From positions 186,001 through 250,000 of the forward strand of contig CAZIDZ010000001.1 of assembly GCA_964538455.1 (NCBI GenBank): a stretch of 64,000 nt of DNA. The letters are read 5' to 3'. A program made the position numbers and the translations under genes. Positions within the stretch are counted from its first letter, which is position 1. Every line of letters starts with the position of its first letter. This document shows, in pieces, positions 42,171 through 50,488 of this stretch. The notes below the pieces were generated by a model, which worked only from the letters and a program-made list of their open reading frames with translations, searched no databases and was not told the DNA's origin. Origin of the DNA: JAZDLX01 sp964538455 (GTDB lineage: Bacteria > Electryoneota > Electryoneia > Electryoneales > Electryoneaceae).

Positions 42171-42240
42171 CCGGGCAGGACTGCCCGGCGAGCCAGCAGA
42201 AGGAGGGGACAGCAAGTCCCGTTTAGCCGCTGCGGCAGCG
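42171..42240. repeat. Cluster of three perfect inverted repeats
   Basis: CCGGGCAG/CTGCCCGG (42171-42188), GGGAC-AGCAA-GTCCC (42206-42220) and CGCTGC-G-GCAGCG (42228-42240) in 70 bases. None is followed by a T-run on either strand, so they do not look like simple terminators. They could be a REP-like element or the folded part of an RNA. Confidence 0.45.
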
Positions 42241-42442
42241 AGCACGCGAGAACGAGATTCGCTCGTTGCATCAACCTTTCGAAGCCGCGATGAAGAACGT
42301 GCAGGTTTGCTATAGGCGCTTGAAGAATTGCTGGAGTGCGTCGGGGAAAACCGCGAGGGACAGTTCGGCGCCTGAAAACCATCTTTCTGAAGCAATGGCA
42401 CCGCAAATCCACGCTTCCTTTTCATAGGATTCCTGGCCTTCC

Positions 42443-42471
42443 TTGCCCCCCATCGAGGGCACCCTTATCTT
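42443..42471 (+). promoter_or_regulatory. Candidate promoter for ftcD
   Basis: TTGCCC (42443-42448), a 17-base spacer and TATCTT (42466-42471). Spacing is ideal but both hexamers are only partial matches. The predicted start lies about 80 bases before the ftcD ATG. Confidence 0.35.
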
Positions 42472-42558
42472 AGCGAACCTGAAACATTGCGGACTGGCTG
42501 GATCCGGGTGTCATTCGGGGAAGCGGGGGAAAGGGGCAACAACGGGGGCAGCAGGTTC

Positions 42559-44274
42559 ATGAGACAAATCGTAGAGTGCGTGCCAAACATTTCGGAAGGT
42601 CGCGACCGTGCGGTGATCGACGCCTGCGCGAATGCCGCCGGTGCGGTTGACGGGTGCACCCTGCTGGACGTGGACCCGGGTGCGGATACAAACCGAACAG
42701 TCATCACTCTTGCAGGTGAACCGGACGCTGTGCTCGAGGGCGCCTTTCGGTTGATTGAGGCCTCCCACCAGTTGATTGACATGACCAAGCACAAGGGCGA
42801 ACACCCGCGTGCCGGCGCAACCGACGTCTGCCCCTTTGTTCCCGTTGCGAACATGACAATGGATGACTGCGTCGAGCTGGCGAAACGGCTCGGTGAGCGG
42901 GTCGGCCGGGAGCTGGACGTCCCGGTATATCTCTATGAATACGCGGCGACCAAGGAGGAGTGGCGGAACCTGGCGGAGGTGCGCAAAGGGGAGTACGAGG
43001 CGTTGCCGCAAAAGATGAAAGATCCGGCCTGGAAACCCGATTTCGGACCGCATGAGTTTCGCCCCAAATTCGGTGCGGTTCATGTGGGCGCGCGAAAGTT
43101 CCTGGTGGCCTACAACATCAACCTGAACACCCGTTTTGCCCGCCACGCAAAAGATATCGCGCTGCGCATTCGGGAGAAGGGGTATGTTGAGCGCGACGAG
43201 AAGCGCAAGATTATCCGGGACAAGGATGGCAGGCCCGAAAAAAGAATTCCCGGCCTGTTCAAATACTGTAAAGCGTCGGGGTGGTACCTGGAGCAGTGGA
43301 AAAGGGCGCAGGTAACGATGAACCTGACCGACCCGGACGTGACAGCTCCGCATCAGGTTTTTGACACGGTGGAGGGGATCGCGCGGGAGATGGGATTGCG
43401 CGTCACCGGCAGCGAAATCGTCGGCCTGATCCCGCTGAAGCCGATGCTGGAGGCGGGACGTTTCTACCTGAGAAAGCAGAGCCGTTCAACAGCCGTGCAC
43501 GAACGCGAGCTGGTTCGTGTGGCGGTCGAATCGATGGGTCTCAACGATATGACCCCTTTCGACGCGAATAAAAAGATCGTGGAGTATGCGATCGCCGCGG
43601 GGGACGTGGGCGGTAGCAGGCTGGTGGATCTCACGATCAGCGGATTTGCGGAGGAGCTTGCGAGCGAATCGCCAGCGCCGGGAGGCGGATCGGCAGCCGC
43701 TCTTGCTGGGTCGCTTGCGGCCTCTCTGGCGACGATGGTCGGCAACCTGACGTACGGAAAGTTCGAGTACGAAGACGACTGGGACGAAGTGGAACAGGCA
43801 GCGGTCAGAGGGCAGGAGTTGAAAGACCGCCTGCTGAGGGCGATCGACGATGACACGATGGCGTTCAACCGGGTGATGGCGGCGATGCGCCTTCCCAAGA
43901 AAACGGACGAGCAGTCCGCCGCGCGTGATGAGGCGCTGGACAAGGCGAACAGAGACGCGACGAGCATTCCCTTCGACGTCTGCGAAATCTCTCTTGCCAC
44001 GTTTGACCTGATCGACATGATGGCCGTGAAAGGAAATCAGAACAGCATTTCGGACGCGGGTGTTGCAGCGTACTGTGCACACGCGGCGGTTCACGGCGCG
44101 GCGTTGAATGTCCGCATCAACCTGCCCGGCATTCGGGATAATGCGTTTAAAAAGAAAATGCTGGATGGGGTTGCGAAGATGACCGCGGATGCGGACAAGC
44201 GTCTGAAACAGGTTGTCGAGAGAGTGGATTCCGTGCTGGATAAACAGGCCGGGGAAGCGCCAGAAGAGGACTGA
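42559..44274 (+). CDS. ftcD: Bifunctional glutamate formimidoyltransferase / formimidoyl-THF cyclodeaminase
   Basis: 571 residues from the ATG at 42559 (MRQIVECVPNISEGRD, the standard family start); the frame extends upstream without homology. The N-terminal half is the formiminotransferase (GEHPRAGATDVCPFVP, FRPKFGAVHVGARKFLVAYN). The cyclodeaminase begins near residue 360 (ELASESPAPGGGSAAALAGSL) and ends in long helices. It moves the formimino group from histidine breakdown onto tetrahydrofolate and closes it to methenyl-THF. No hutH, hutU or hutI is in the window, so the rest of the pathway must lie elsewhere. Confidence 0.93.
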   Translation: MRQIVECVPNISEGRDRAVIDACANAAGAVDGCTLLDVDPGADTNRTVITLAGEPDAVLEGAFRLIEASHQLIDMTKHKGEHPRAGATDVCPFVPVANMTMDDCVELAKRLGERVGRELDVPVYLYEYAATKEEWRNLAEVRKGEYEALPQKMKDPAWKPDFGPHEFRPKFGAVHVGARKFLVAYNINLNTRFARHAKDIALRIREKGYVERDEKRKIIRDKDGRPEKRIPGLFKYCKASGWYLEQWKRAQVTMNLTDPDVTAPHQVFDTVEGIAREMGLRVTGSEIVGLIPLKPMLEAGRFYLRKQSRSTAVHERELVRVAVESMGLNDMTPFDANKKIVEYAIAAGDVGGSRLVDLTISGFAEELASESPAPGGGSAAALAGSLAASLATMVGNLTYGKFEYEDDWDEVEQAAVRGQELKDRLLRAIDDDTMAFNRVMAAMRLPKKTDEQSAARDEALDKANRDATSIPFDVCEISLATFDLIDMMAVKGNQNSISDAGVAAYCAHAAVHGAALNVRINLPGIRDNAFKKKMLDGVAKMTADADKRLKQVVERVDSVLDKQAGEAPEED

Positions 44275-44381
44275 AAGAACTCCGGCCAGAAGGTTGAGCG
44301 TCCAAAAATACATCAATTGCAGCAAAGAAAATGCCATGTTCGCTCTTTTCCAAAGCGGACGTTAAAAGCGAGGAGGACACC

Positions 44382-45503
44382 GTGATAGATCACAGGCACG
44401 ACCAGCTAGCCAAACTGTTGGTCAATTACTCCTGCGAGGTGAAGAAAGGCGAGAACGTCCTGATCGAAGCGTATGATACGCCGGTTGAATTTCTGCAATC
44501 CCTGGTGGCAGCGGTGTACCAGGTGGGCGGCTATCCGACCCTGGAAATCAAGTACAACAGGCTGCTGCGCACTCTGCTCTCGCGGGCGACGAAGGAAAGT
44601 CTGGCTGCAATGAAAAGCACCGAATTGCACCGGATGAGAAAAATGGATGTGTTCATCGGGGTACGTGGCATCGCAAATGCGAAGGAGCTGGCCGACCTTC
44701 CAGACGAGAAAAACCGGCTCTTTGCTACCGAAATATTCAAAAAGGTGCACGCCGAGGTGAGGCTGGCGAGAACAAAGTGGGTCGTACTGCGCTATCCCAC
44801 GGAGTCGATGGCGATGATGTCCGGGATGTCCACCGAAGCGTTCGAGCAGTACTACTACAATGTCACCTCGGGCGTCGATTACAAGAAGATGTCCAGGGCG
44901 ATGGATCCGGCCCAAAGATTCATGGAGAAAGCGGACAAGGTGCGGATTAAGGGTCCCGGCACCGATTTGAATTTCAGCATTAAGGGGATCGGCGCGGTGA
45001 AATGTGACGGCCACAAGAACATCCCCGACGGCGAAGTCTATTCCTGTCCCGTGAAAACCAGTGTAAACGGAACGATCACGTACAATTCCCCTTCTACGTA
45101 CAACGGTTTCACGTTCAAGGACGTCCATTTCGAGTTCAAGAACGGGAAGATTGTCAAGGCTGCAGCCAATGACAGCCGACGCATCAACAAGCTGCTCGAT
45201 ACGGATGCGGGAGCGCGATATATCGGAGAATTCGCGCTCGGCTGCAACCCTTACATCACCTTCCCCATGGATGAGATTCTCTTCGACGAGAAAATCATGG
45301 GATCGTTTCATCTCACCCCGGGAAACGCCTACGACGACACGGACAATGGTAACCGTTCGGCGGTGCATTGGGATCTGGTGAACATCCAGACGAGGAAGAT
45401 GGGCGGCGGCGAGATCTGGATGGATGGCAAGCTGATCCGAAAGAACGGCGTTTTTGTTCACCCCGCGTTCAAAGGCTTGAATCCGGAGAACCTGAAGAAA
45501 TAG
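44382..45503 (+). CDS. M29-family metalloaminopeptidase
   Basis: 373 residues from the GTG at 44382, chosen for the AGGAGGA 4 bases upstream; an ATG at 44331 has none. Family landmarks: KKGENVLIEAYDTP, ALMF-like segments, NIPDGEVYSCPVK (metal Glu), the second Glu in GEFALGCNPYI, histidines in GSFHLTPGNAY and SAVHWDLV, and a C-terminal GGEIWMDGKLIRKNG. These two-metal enzymes release N-terminal residues from peptides in the cytosol. A terminator follows. Confidence 0.9.
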   Translation: MIDHRHDQLAKLLVNYSCEVKKGENVLIEAYDTPVEFLQSLVAAVYQVGGYPTLEIKYNRLLRTLLSRATKESLAAMKSTELHRMRKMDVFIGVRGIANAKELADLPDEKNRLFATEIFKKVHAEVRLARTKWVVLRYPTESMAMMSGMSTEAFEQYYYNVTSGVDYKKMSRAMDPAQRFMEKADKVRIKGPGTDLNFSIKGIGAVKCDGHKNIPDGEVYSCPVKTSVNGTITYNSPSTYNGFTFKDVHFEFKNGKIVKAAANDSRRINKLLDTDAGARYIGEFALGCNPYITFPMDEILFDEKIMGSFHLTPGNAYDDTDNGNRSAVHWDLVNIQTRKMGGGEIWMDGKLIRKNGVFVHPAFKGLNPENLKK

Positions 45504-45534
45504 CGTGCTCCGATTTTTAATTTGAGCACATTCA

Positions 45535-45570
45535 ACGGCCTGGTCTTTTCGTTAGACCGGGCCGTTTCTT
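45535..45570 (+). terminator. Rho-independent terminator after the M29 peptidase gene
   Basis: A 12-bp stem with one G-T pair (ACGGCCTGGTCT 45535-45546, AGACCGGGCCGT 45554-45565), a 7-base loop TTTCGTT and then TTTCTT from the last stem base. Confidence 0.8.
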
Positions 45571-45602
45571 GAAGGTGTTGGCAACGGGGAAAGGGGCGGA
45601 GC

Positions 45603-46244
45603 ATGGGAAAAGGATGGCCGGGTGTGCTGGTCGCAAAAACGGACCGCCTTGCGCTGCTGGTGCCGGAGGTCACGGTGGCGAAAAGGATGCGGGAGTATGC
45701 CGTTCACAACAGGGAATATCACCGTCATGCGATGCCCACTCCTCCGCCGGAGTACGACACCCTCGCGTTCTGGAAACAGCGGTTGCGGGTGCGTCTCGAG
45801 GCGTATCGAAGAGGACTCGAATACGGCATTGCCCTGCTTCCGAAGGACGATCCTGGCGGACCGGTGCTGGGAGACTGCACCTTCAGCCAGGTCGTTCGTG
45901 GTTCGCTCTCCGCGGCCGTTCTGGGGTACAAACTCGCACGTGATCAGGAGGGGAAGGGGCTAATGCACGAATCGCTGGAAGCTTTGTTGGCATTCATGTT
46001 TTCCGTAGGTAAGCTTCATCGGATCGAGGCAAATGTCCGTCCGGATAACGAAAGAAGCTATCGGCTGTTGCGGAGATTGGGATTCGTTGTCGAGGGATTT
46101 TCGAAGTCCTATTTGATGCTGGATGGCGCGTGGCGCGATCACATTCGACTCGCCCGGATCAATCCCGCCCATGAGGGCGCCGGAGCACGTTCTCTGGATC
46201 TGAATTTGCTTGGGATCGAAATGCCCGCGGATTCGGTAGTTTGA
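45603..46244 (+). CDS. GNAT acetyltransferase, RimJ/RimL-like
   Basis: 213 residues. The acetyl-CoA binding stretch is GYKLARDQEGKGLMHESL, followed by LHRIEANVRPDNERSYRLLR and LGFVVEGFSKSYLMLDGAWRDHI, wording typical of RimJ, which acetylates the N-terminus of ribosomal protein S5. RimJ is close to 194 residues in E. coli; here a short C-terminal extension is added. Stands alone between the terminator and the convergent toxin gene. Confidence 0.85.
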   Translation: MGKGWPGVLVAKTDRLALLVPEVTVAKRMREYAVHNREYHRHAMPTPPPEYDTLAFWKQRLRVRLEAYRRGLEYGIALLPKDDPGGPVLGDCTFSQVVRGSLSAAVLGYKLARDQEGKGLMHESLEALLAFMFSVGKLHRIEANVRPDNERSYRLLRRLGFVVEGFSKSYLMLDGAWRDHIRLARINPAHEGAGARSLDLNLLGIEMPADSVV

Positions 46245-46288
46245 GTGTGACGGAGGTGCCAATCGGGTGCAGGAAAGCGACCGCCAGG

Positions 46289-46942
46289 TTATAGTTTTGC
46301 CAACTCCCTGCGTGCAATCTCGATGATGCTAGCGACGGCTTCGAGCCGTGCGTCTTCGGTGTCGCCGAGCAGTATGCTTCTCGCCTGTTGTGTGATCTCG
46401 AAGTAGCCGAAGGTTCCTCCGCTACCTGCCACCTCACGCGCCCAGTTCTTCAATTCATACAGAGGGGCGCCTGGCGTCAGATGGCTACCTGCCTCGCCGA
46501 GTAGTTTCTCGAGGAATGTCCTCTTCAGAATAAGCATTGATGGGGCCGGTCGCTCTTGAACGGTTTCCTGTTCGGCGGTGTTATGGGATTCCGTTTCATC
46601 TTCGCCCGCTGCCGAGACCTCTTGGACGGAAGTGGAAGAAACAGCCTTACTGTCTGGCAGGGTTGCAGCTTGCTGCATGGGCTCTTCGCCGTGTAAGCGC
46701 CGCAGAATCTCAGCTGAGCCGGATATCTTCGGCACGAGGAGTTGTTGTGAGGCGTGATTTTCCATTATCAGAAGGCGCTGGTTCGCGACGTTTATCCAGC
46801 GGAGCTTTTCCTGCTTCTCTCCCTCGGGCTGGAGTCCGCTGGACTCTTTTTCCAGTGCAGTGATTACCTTTCGTTGAACGCCCGCGGAGAGTGACTTTAG
46901 TTGCCGGACGGCGCCGGGAGCGAATTGAACCGAATAGGCCAT
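46289..46942 (-). CDS. RelE/ParE-like toxin with an Hpt-like C-terminal domain lacking the histidine
   Basis: 217 residues. Residues 1-84 follow the RelE/ParE plan: YSVQFAPGAVRQLKSL, a long helix, then LRWINVANQRLLIMENHASQQLLVPKISGSAEILRRL, where the RelE/YoeB-type final HRR reads SAE. A 50-residue acidic, low-complexity linker (about 88-135) leads to a helical domain with LKNWAREVAGSGGTFGYFEITQQARS. This resembles Hpt phosphotransfer domains (A-H-x-L-A-G-S-G-G-T-F-G), but R169 stands where the phosphorylated His should be. The gene follows a YefM-type antitoxin by 4 bases. The toxin site may be weak or inactive. Confidence 0.68.
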   Translation of the reverse strand: MAYSVQFAPGAVRQLKSLSAGVQRKVITALEKESSGLQPEGEKQEKLRWINVANQRLLIMENHASQQLLVPKISGSAEILRRLHGEEPMQQAATLPDSKAVSSTSVQEVSAAGEDETESHNTAEQETVQERPAPSMLILKRTFLEKLLGEAGSHLTPGAPLYELKNWAREVAGSGGTFGYFEITQQARSILLGDTEDARLEAVASIIEIARRELAKL

Positions 46943-46946
46943 GATT

Positions 46947-47207
46947 TTACCCCCCGTAGCCGAGTTGCTGCTTCAGCTCCTCGAGCGAAACCGTGCCCGA
47001 TTCCCGAGCCGCTTTCACCGCTTCGCGTGCGTCCGCCAGATCGATGTGGGCTTCCAGGTCGCGTAGCAGGGCGAGGTCCGCGATCGGAACGACTGCGGCG
47101 AGCTCTTTGCCATGACGTTGAATGATCACACGTTCGCCCCCATAGGCGACCTGGTTGACAATCTCTGAGAAATTCTGGCGAGCGTCACTTGCAGAGCGTT
47201 CAAGCAT
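46947..47207 (-). CDS. Phd/YefM-family antitoxin
   Basis: 86 residues from the ATG at 47207, preceded by the perfect AGGAGGT at 6 bases. The N-terminal DNA-binding fold shows SASDARQNFSEIVNQVAYGGERVII and QRHGKELAAVVPIADLALL, the classic Phd/YefM pattern. The C-terminal tail (EAVKAARESGTVSLEELKQQ) is the part that normally wraps the toxin. Antitoxin-first order and a 4-base gap to the toxin fit a type II module. Likely represses its own promoter (see 47265-47273). Confidence 0.88.
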   Translation of the reverse strand: MLERSASDARQNFSEIVNQVAYGGERVIIQRHGKELAAVVPIADLALLRDLEAHIDLADAREAVKAARESGTVSLEELKQQLGYGG

Positions 47208-47497
47208 GTAACCTCCTGAAAATAAAGAGATGAAACAAAGCCGAAAAGAGCACAAATGGCTACTATTGTACAAAACTACACAACCAAAGTAGTCTGGCTG
47301 GATGAGAAGATCAAGAGGGCCTGGGTGCAAAAACAGGTTTTTCCGGGCTCCACGGCGGCGGTCGAGTGTCCTGCGCCACATTAGAATCAAGGCTGATGGT
47401 GCAAAATTGGATTGCGAATCAGATCGGTGTACGCGAGCGGATCGCTGGATTGCGAGAATCTGGTGGGAAGGATTCTGTCTGAGGACGGTAGCTGCTT
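47208..47497. other. Divergent control region of the toxin-antitoxin pair and the M36 peptidase
   Basis: 290 bases. Besides the antitoxin ribosome site and the TTGTACAA element I see no gene; a plus-strand frame at 47302-47586 is out of phase with the peptidase and lacks support. Confidence 0.55.
47265..47273 (-). promoter_or_regulatory. Candidate YefM-type operator overlapping a -10 box
   Basis: TTGTACAA (47266-47273), whose TGTACA core is the half-site reported for the E. coli yefM-yoeB operator. On the minus strand it overlaps TACAAT (47270-47265), a good -10, about 59 bases before the antitoxin start. A second, degenerate TGTGTA lies 10 bases away. No convincing -35 was found. Confidence 0.5.
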
Positions 47498-49435
47498 ATG
47501 ACGCGAGGCTTACGAAACCTGATGTTGCTGGTCCTGTTGGCCGGGTTTTCAACCATCGGCCGGGAGGCTGTCGCTGCACCCAGTGAGAAGGCTGTGGGCG
47601 AACCTCTCGGTCTGCGTAAAATTCATTGGCAGGGGCAGGTTCGCTCCGCCCCGGGCGATCCGGGTACCGCCGCGCGCCGGTTTTTCGTGGAATACAGTGG
47701 CCTCCTAGCGCCGCAAATCGACGCTCTTTCCTGGCAGGTCGCCCGTGTTCGCCGCTCATCGGGTTCGACCGTGGTGGATTTGAGGCGTGAGGTTGCTGGT
47801 CTTCCCGTGTATGGTGAACAGCTCCGTGTGATCCTGAGCCGCGAGGGGATTGTTCACTCCGTGGTTGGACAGGTTGGCGGCTCAGCGGCCTCCCTGCGGA
47901 ACCGGATCGTGCTCACGGAGGGCGAAGCCACTGCCATCGCTAAACGGGCGTGGGGGGCGCAAAAGCTGATCTCCGGTGCGCCGAAACCGTGGATGGCGGC
48001 GTTCGAGCGGCCGTCCGGTTGGCGCGCGGTGTGGGTGGTGGCGCTTCCCAGCGAGGTGCCTGCGGGAGACGGCCGGATTCTGGTCGATGCTGAAACGGGC
48101 GAGGTCTTGAGGGTGGCCGACATCTCCGCGAGGCACTCCGGCGAAACGACAACCGCAAAGGCCTGGGTGTTTCGGCCCGACCCCCTGACAACCGCTCACG
48201 CAGCCTATGGGGATATGGGTTTCATTGACGGTGACGACGCGGACACGCCTCAACTTGACGGGCAGCGAGTGACGGTGCTGCTCGACAGCCTCACGGTCTC
48301 CAGTGGTACGCTGCACCTGAAGGGTGCTTACGTCTGGGTGCGGGATCTGATCGGGATTGAAGCGTTACCGGCGACGGTTCAGCTCGGGGACAGCTTTGCG
48401 TACAACCGCAGCGAGTCGGGCTTTGAGGATGTGATGGCTTACTACCACCTCGACGCCTTCCAGCGCAGGCTGCAGACACTTGGCTTCGAGGACCTGCAGC
48501 GCGTTCCGATCCAGGTGGACGCTCACGCTTTTTCTGCAGACAATTCGCAATACTATCCCGACAGCAATCGCGTCTACTTCGGCGAGGGGGGCATTGACGA
48601 CGCGGAGGATGCGGACGTGATCATTCACGAGTATGGGCATGCGTTGATGTACGACGCCGTGTTCAGCGTCAGCAAAGACTCCGTCGTCAGTTCTGAGTTT
48701 GGGTGGGATATGCGGTGCCTCGCGGAGGGATTCTGCGATTATTTGGCGGGCTCCTACAGCCAGACGGAAGAGAATTTCGGCTCCGATAGTGTCTTTAACT
48801 GGGATGGAAACAATCCGGAGATCGGCTGGTACGGGCGGCCATTGCAGACGGAGGACAGCTACAACGACTGGATTCCCGCCGACACGCTCTCAAGCGGTTT
48901 GTACCTGAACGGCACGATTTGGGCGGATGCGCTGTGGCGGGCGAGGGAGACGGTTGGAGCGGATACGGCAGACCGTGTCGCCATCGAAAGTCTCTATTAT
49001 CTCTCCCCAAGCTTGGACATCGACGAAGCGGCGCAACAGGTGCTGCAGGCCGCGCGCGATCTCTATGAGGACACTCATATCGCTTCGATTTTTGAGCAGG
49101 CGTTCGCAGCCAAAGGTTTCCTCACCGCGGTTTCGGCGCCGGAAACGCGGATCGCCAGTCTACCCCAGCGATTCGAGGTGGAGTCTCCCTATCCGAATCC
49201 GTTCAATCCTTCCACTTCTCTGTTGCTTCATCTCCCGAACACCGCAACGGTCACCCTGAGGGTCTGGAATGTCTCGGGCAGGCTGATCGAGTCCCGCGCC
49301 CTGGGAACCCTGTCCCCTGGTTCACACCGTGTTGTCTGGCGGGCGGGGAGGGACGTCGCTTCCGGAGTCGTGCTGCTGGAGCTGAACGCTGGCAGCCACG
49401 GAAGGGTTCTGCGCAAGGCCATCCTGTTGCGGTGA
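47498..49435 (+). CDS. Secreted fungalysin-like (M36) metallopeptidase with YPNPF-type sorting domain
   Basis: 645 residues with a signal peptide ending near AVAAP. An FTP-type propeptide (about 50-205: VVDLRREVAGLPVYGEQLRV, GRILVDAETGEVLRVAD) is followed by the catalytic domain, with GFEDVMAYYHLDAFQRRL, the zinc motif HEYGH (in VIIHEYGHALMYD) and the third ligand Glu in CLAEGFCDYLAGS. The last 85 residues (YPNPFNPSTSLLLHLP to VLRKAILLR) are a FlgD-Ig-like domain matching the end of the propeller protein at 8232-9776. Likely exported to the cell surface or outside. Confidence 0.88.
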   Translation: MTRGLRNLMLLVLLAGFSTIGREAVAAPSEKAVGEPLGLRKIHWQGQVRSAPGDPGTAARRFFVEYSGLLAPQIDALSWQVARVRRSSGSTVVDLRREVAGLPVYGEQLRVILSREGIVHSVVGQVGGSAASLRNRIVLTEGEATAIAKRAWGAQKLISGAPKPWMAAFERPSGWRAVWVVALPSEVPAGDGRILVDAETGEVLRVADISARHSGETTTAKAWVFRPDPLTTAHAAYGDMGFIDGDDADTPQLDGQRVTVLLDSLTVSSGTLHLKGAYVWVRDLIGIEALPATVQLGDSFAYNRSESGFEDVMAYYHLDAFQRRLQTLGFEDLQRVPIQVDAHAFSADNSQYYPDSNRVYFGEGGIDDAEDADVIIHEYGHALMYDAVFSVSKDSVVSSEFGWDMRCLAEGFCDYLAGSYSQTEENFGSDSVFNWDGNNPEIGWYGRPLQTEDSYNDWIPADTLSSGLYLNGTIWADALWRARETVGADTADRVAIESLYYLSPSLDIDEAAQQVLQAARDLYEDTHIASIFEQAFAAKGFLTAVSAPETRIASLPQRFEVESPYPNPFNPSTSLLLHLPNTATVTLRVWNVSGRLIESRALGTLSPGSHRVVWRAGRDVASGVVLLELNAGSHGRVLRKAILLR

Positions 49436-49570
49436 TTCATGCGGTATCGTACGATAAAGACAACCTGCGGTTTGAGAGAATGAACACGGGAACTGCGTGG
49501 CGGATGTCTATGGCTGAAAATGGCAATTTGTCAGACAGGCATGGATTTCTTTGGCTAAAGCGGGGAGCGG

Positions 49571-49981
49571 GTGATCACGCCTGAGTACAGCGGCAAACCA
49601 CTACTAGATAAACTTGGAATACAAGCCGGCAATCGTGTCGTGCTGCGTGGTGTGGCGCATGATGATCAGCTTCGTCGGTTGTTGGAAGAGCGGGGAGCGG
49701 TTATCGCACTTCGGGCTCCCAGGGGGGGCGTGGAGGCGGTTGTTTTCCGTGCCGACGCCGCTTCTAAATTGATTGAAGAGTTCCGACGTGCAGCGAGGGA
49801 TGTTTCTCCCGCCGGGATGATTTGGGTTTTCTGGCCGAAAAACGGAACTCTCAAGCGTGACTACATCAGGGAGATTGGTCTCACCGCCGGATTGGTGGAT
49901 GTAAAAATCTGTGCTGTTGACGAGCAGATCTCCGGGTTGAAGTTTATCATCCCGCGTTCAAAGAGATCTCCGAAATGGTGA
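49571..49981 (+). CDS. DUF3052-family protein
   Basis: 136 residues from a GTG at 49571. Shows the family opening YSGKPLLDKLGIQAGNRVVLRG and the later stretch MIWVFWPKNGTLKRDYIREIGL, followed by GLVDVKICAVDEQISGLKFI. DUF3052 proteins are small cytosolic proteins of unknown function, found widely in Actinobacteria and FCB-group genomes. It stands alone, with more than 100 bases on each side. Confidence 0.8.
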   Translation: MITPEYSGKPLLDKLGIQAGNRVVLRGVAHDDQLRRLLEERGAVIALRAPRGGVEAVVFRADAASKLIEEFRRAARDVSPAGMIWVFWPKNGTLKRDYIREIGLTAGLVDVKICAVDEQISGLKFIIPRSKRSPKW

Positions 49982-50188
49982 CGCAACTTTTTGGCTGCAA
50001 TAGGATCTAAACGAACGAAAGTGCGGTTTCATCGGTGAAGGCATGATTCTATGCTTGAAGCTGCTGAAACTGCGTACTGGATTCGGCGTGTTTAAAGTGA
50101 AGCGGACTACACTGATTTGCAGGGGGGCACGGAGATACGCGCGTGCCACTTTTCGTTTTGGAAACAGATCTTGATGATGGAGCAAACG

Positions 50189-50419
50189 ATGGCTGAAACG
50201 ACGACGACCCTGAAAGTACTCGGGATGCACTGCAACCATTGCGTGATGCACGTGACCAATGCGTTGGTGGAAGATGTGCCGGGCGTATCCAATGCAGATG
50301 TCAGCCTCGAGAAGGGTGAAGCGACGGTTACCTACGATCCCGCAAAGACCGAACTTGCGGCGATGGCGGAGGCGGTTTCCGAAGCGGGGTATACGCTGGT
50401 GTTGCCGTCCGCCGGATGA
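50189..50419 (+). CDS. copZ: CopZ-like heavy-metal-associated (HMA) chaperone
   Basis: 76 residues from the ATG at 50189 (GGAG 6 bases upstream); ATGs at 50174 and 50177 are possible. Single HMA domain with the metal motif GMHCNHC (C15, C18) and the fold's VEDVPGVSNADVSLEKGEATV. Carries copper(I) in the cytosol and hands it to the pump encoded 69 bases downstream. The His between the cysteines is as in other CopZ proteins. Confidence 0.9.
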   Translation: MAETTTTLKVLGMHCNHCVMHVTNALVEDVPGVSNADVSLEKGEATVTYDPAKTELAAMAEAVSEAGYTLVLPSAG

Positions 50420-50488
50420 CAGGTTGGTGACCGCTGTCCGGCCTTCCGGAGAGCGGGCAACCGGTCTAAAAAGCTGGAGTGTTCGTTC

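Larger units (their letters stand above)
42024..42558. other. Intergenic region with clustered hairpins, no gene supported
   Basis: 535 bases between mrp and ftcD, divergent. Several frames of about 110-130 codons exist on the minus strand but have no ribosome site or family resemblance. The stretch 42171-42240 contains three back-to-back inverted repeats, and a promoter candidate for ftcD lies at 42443-42471. Confidence 0.6.

Noticed and set aside
49445..49456. A perfect 12-bp palindrome TATCGTACGATA after the M36 peptidase gene
   Set aside because: About sixteen such palindromes are expected by chance in this length, and its position at the 3' end of a gene suggests no function.
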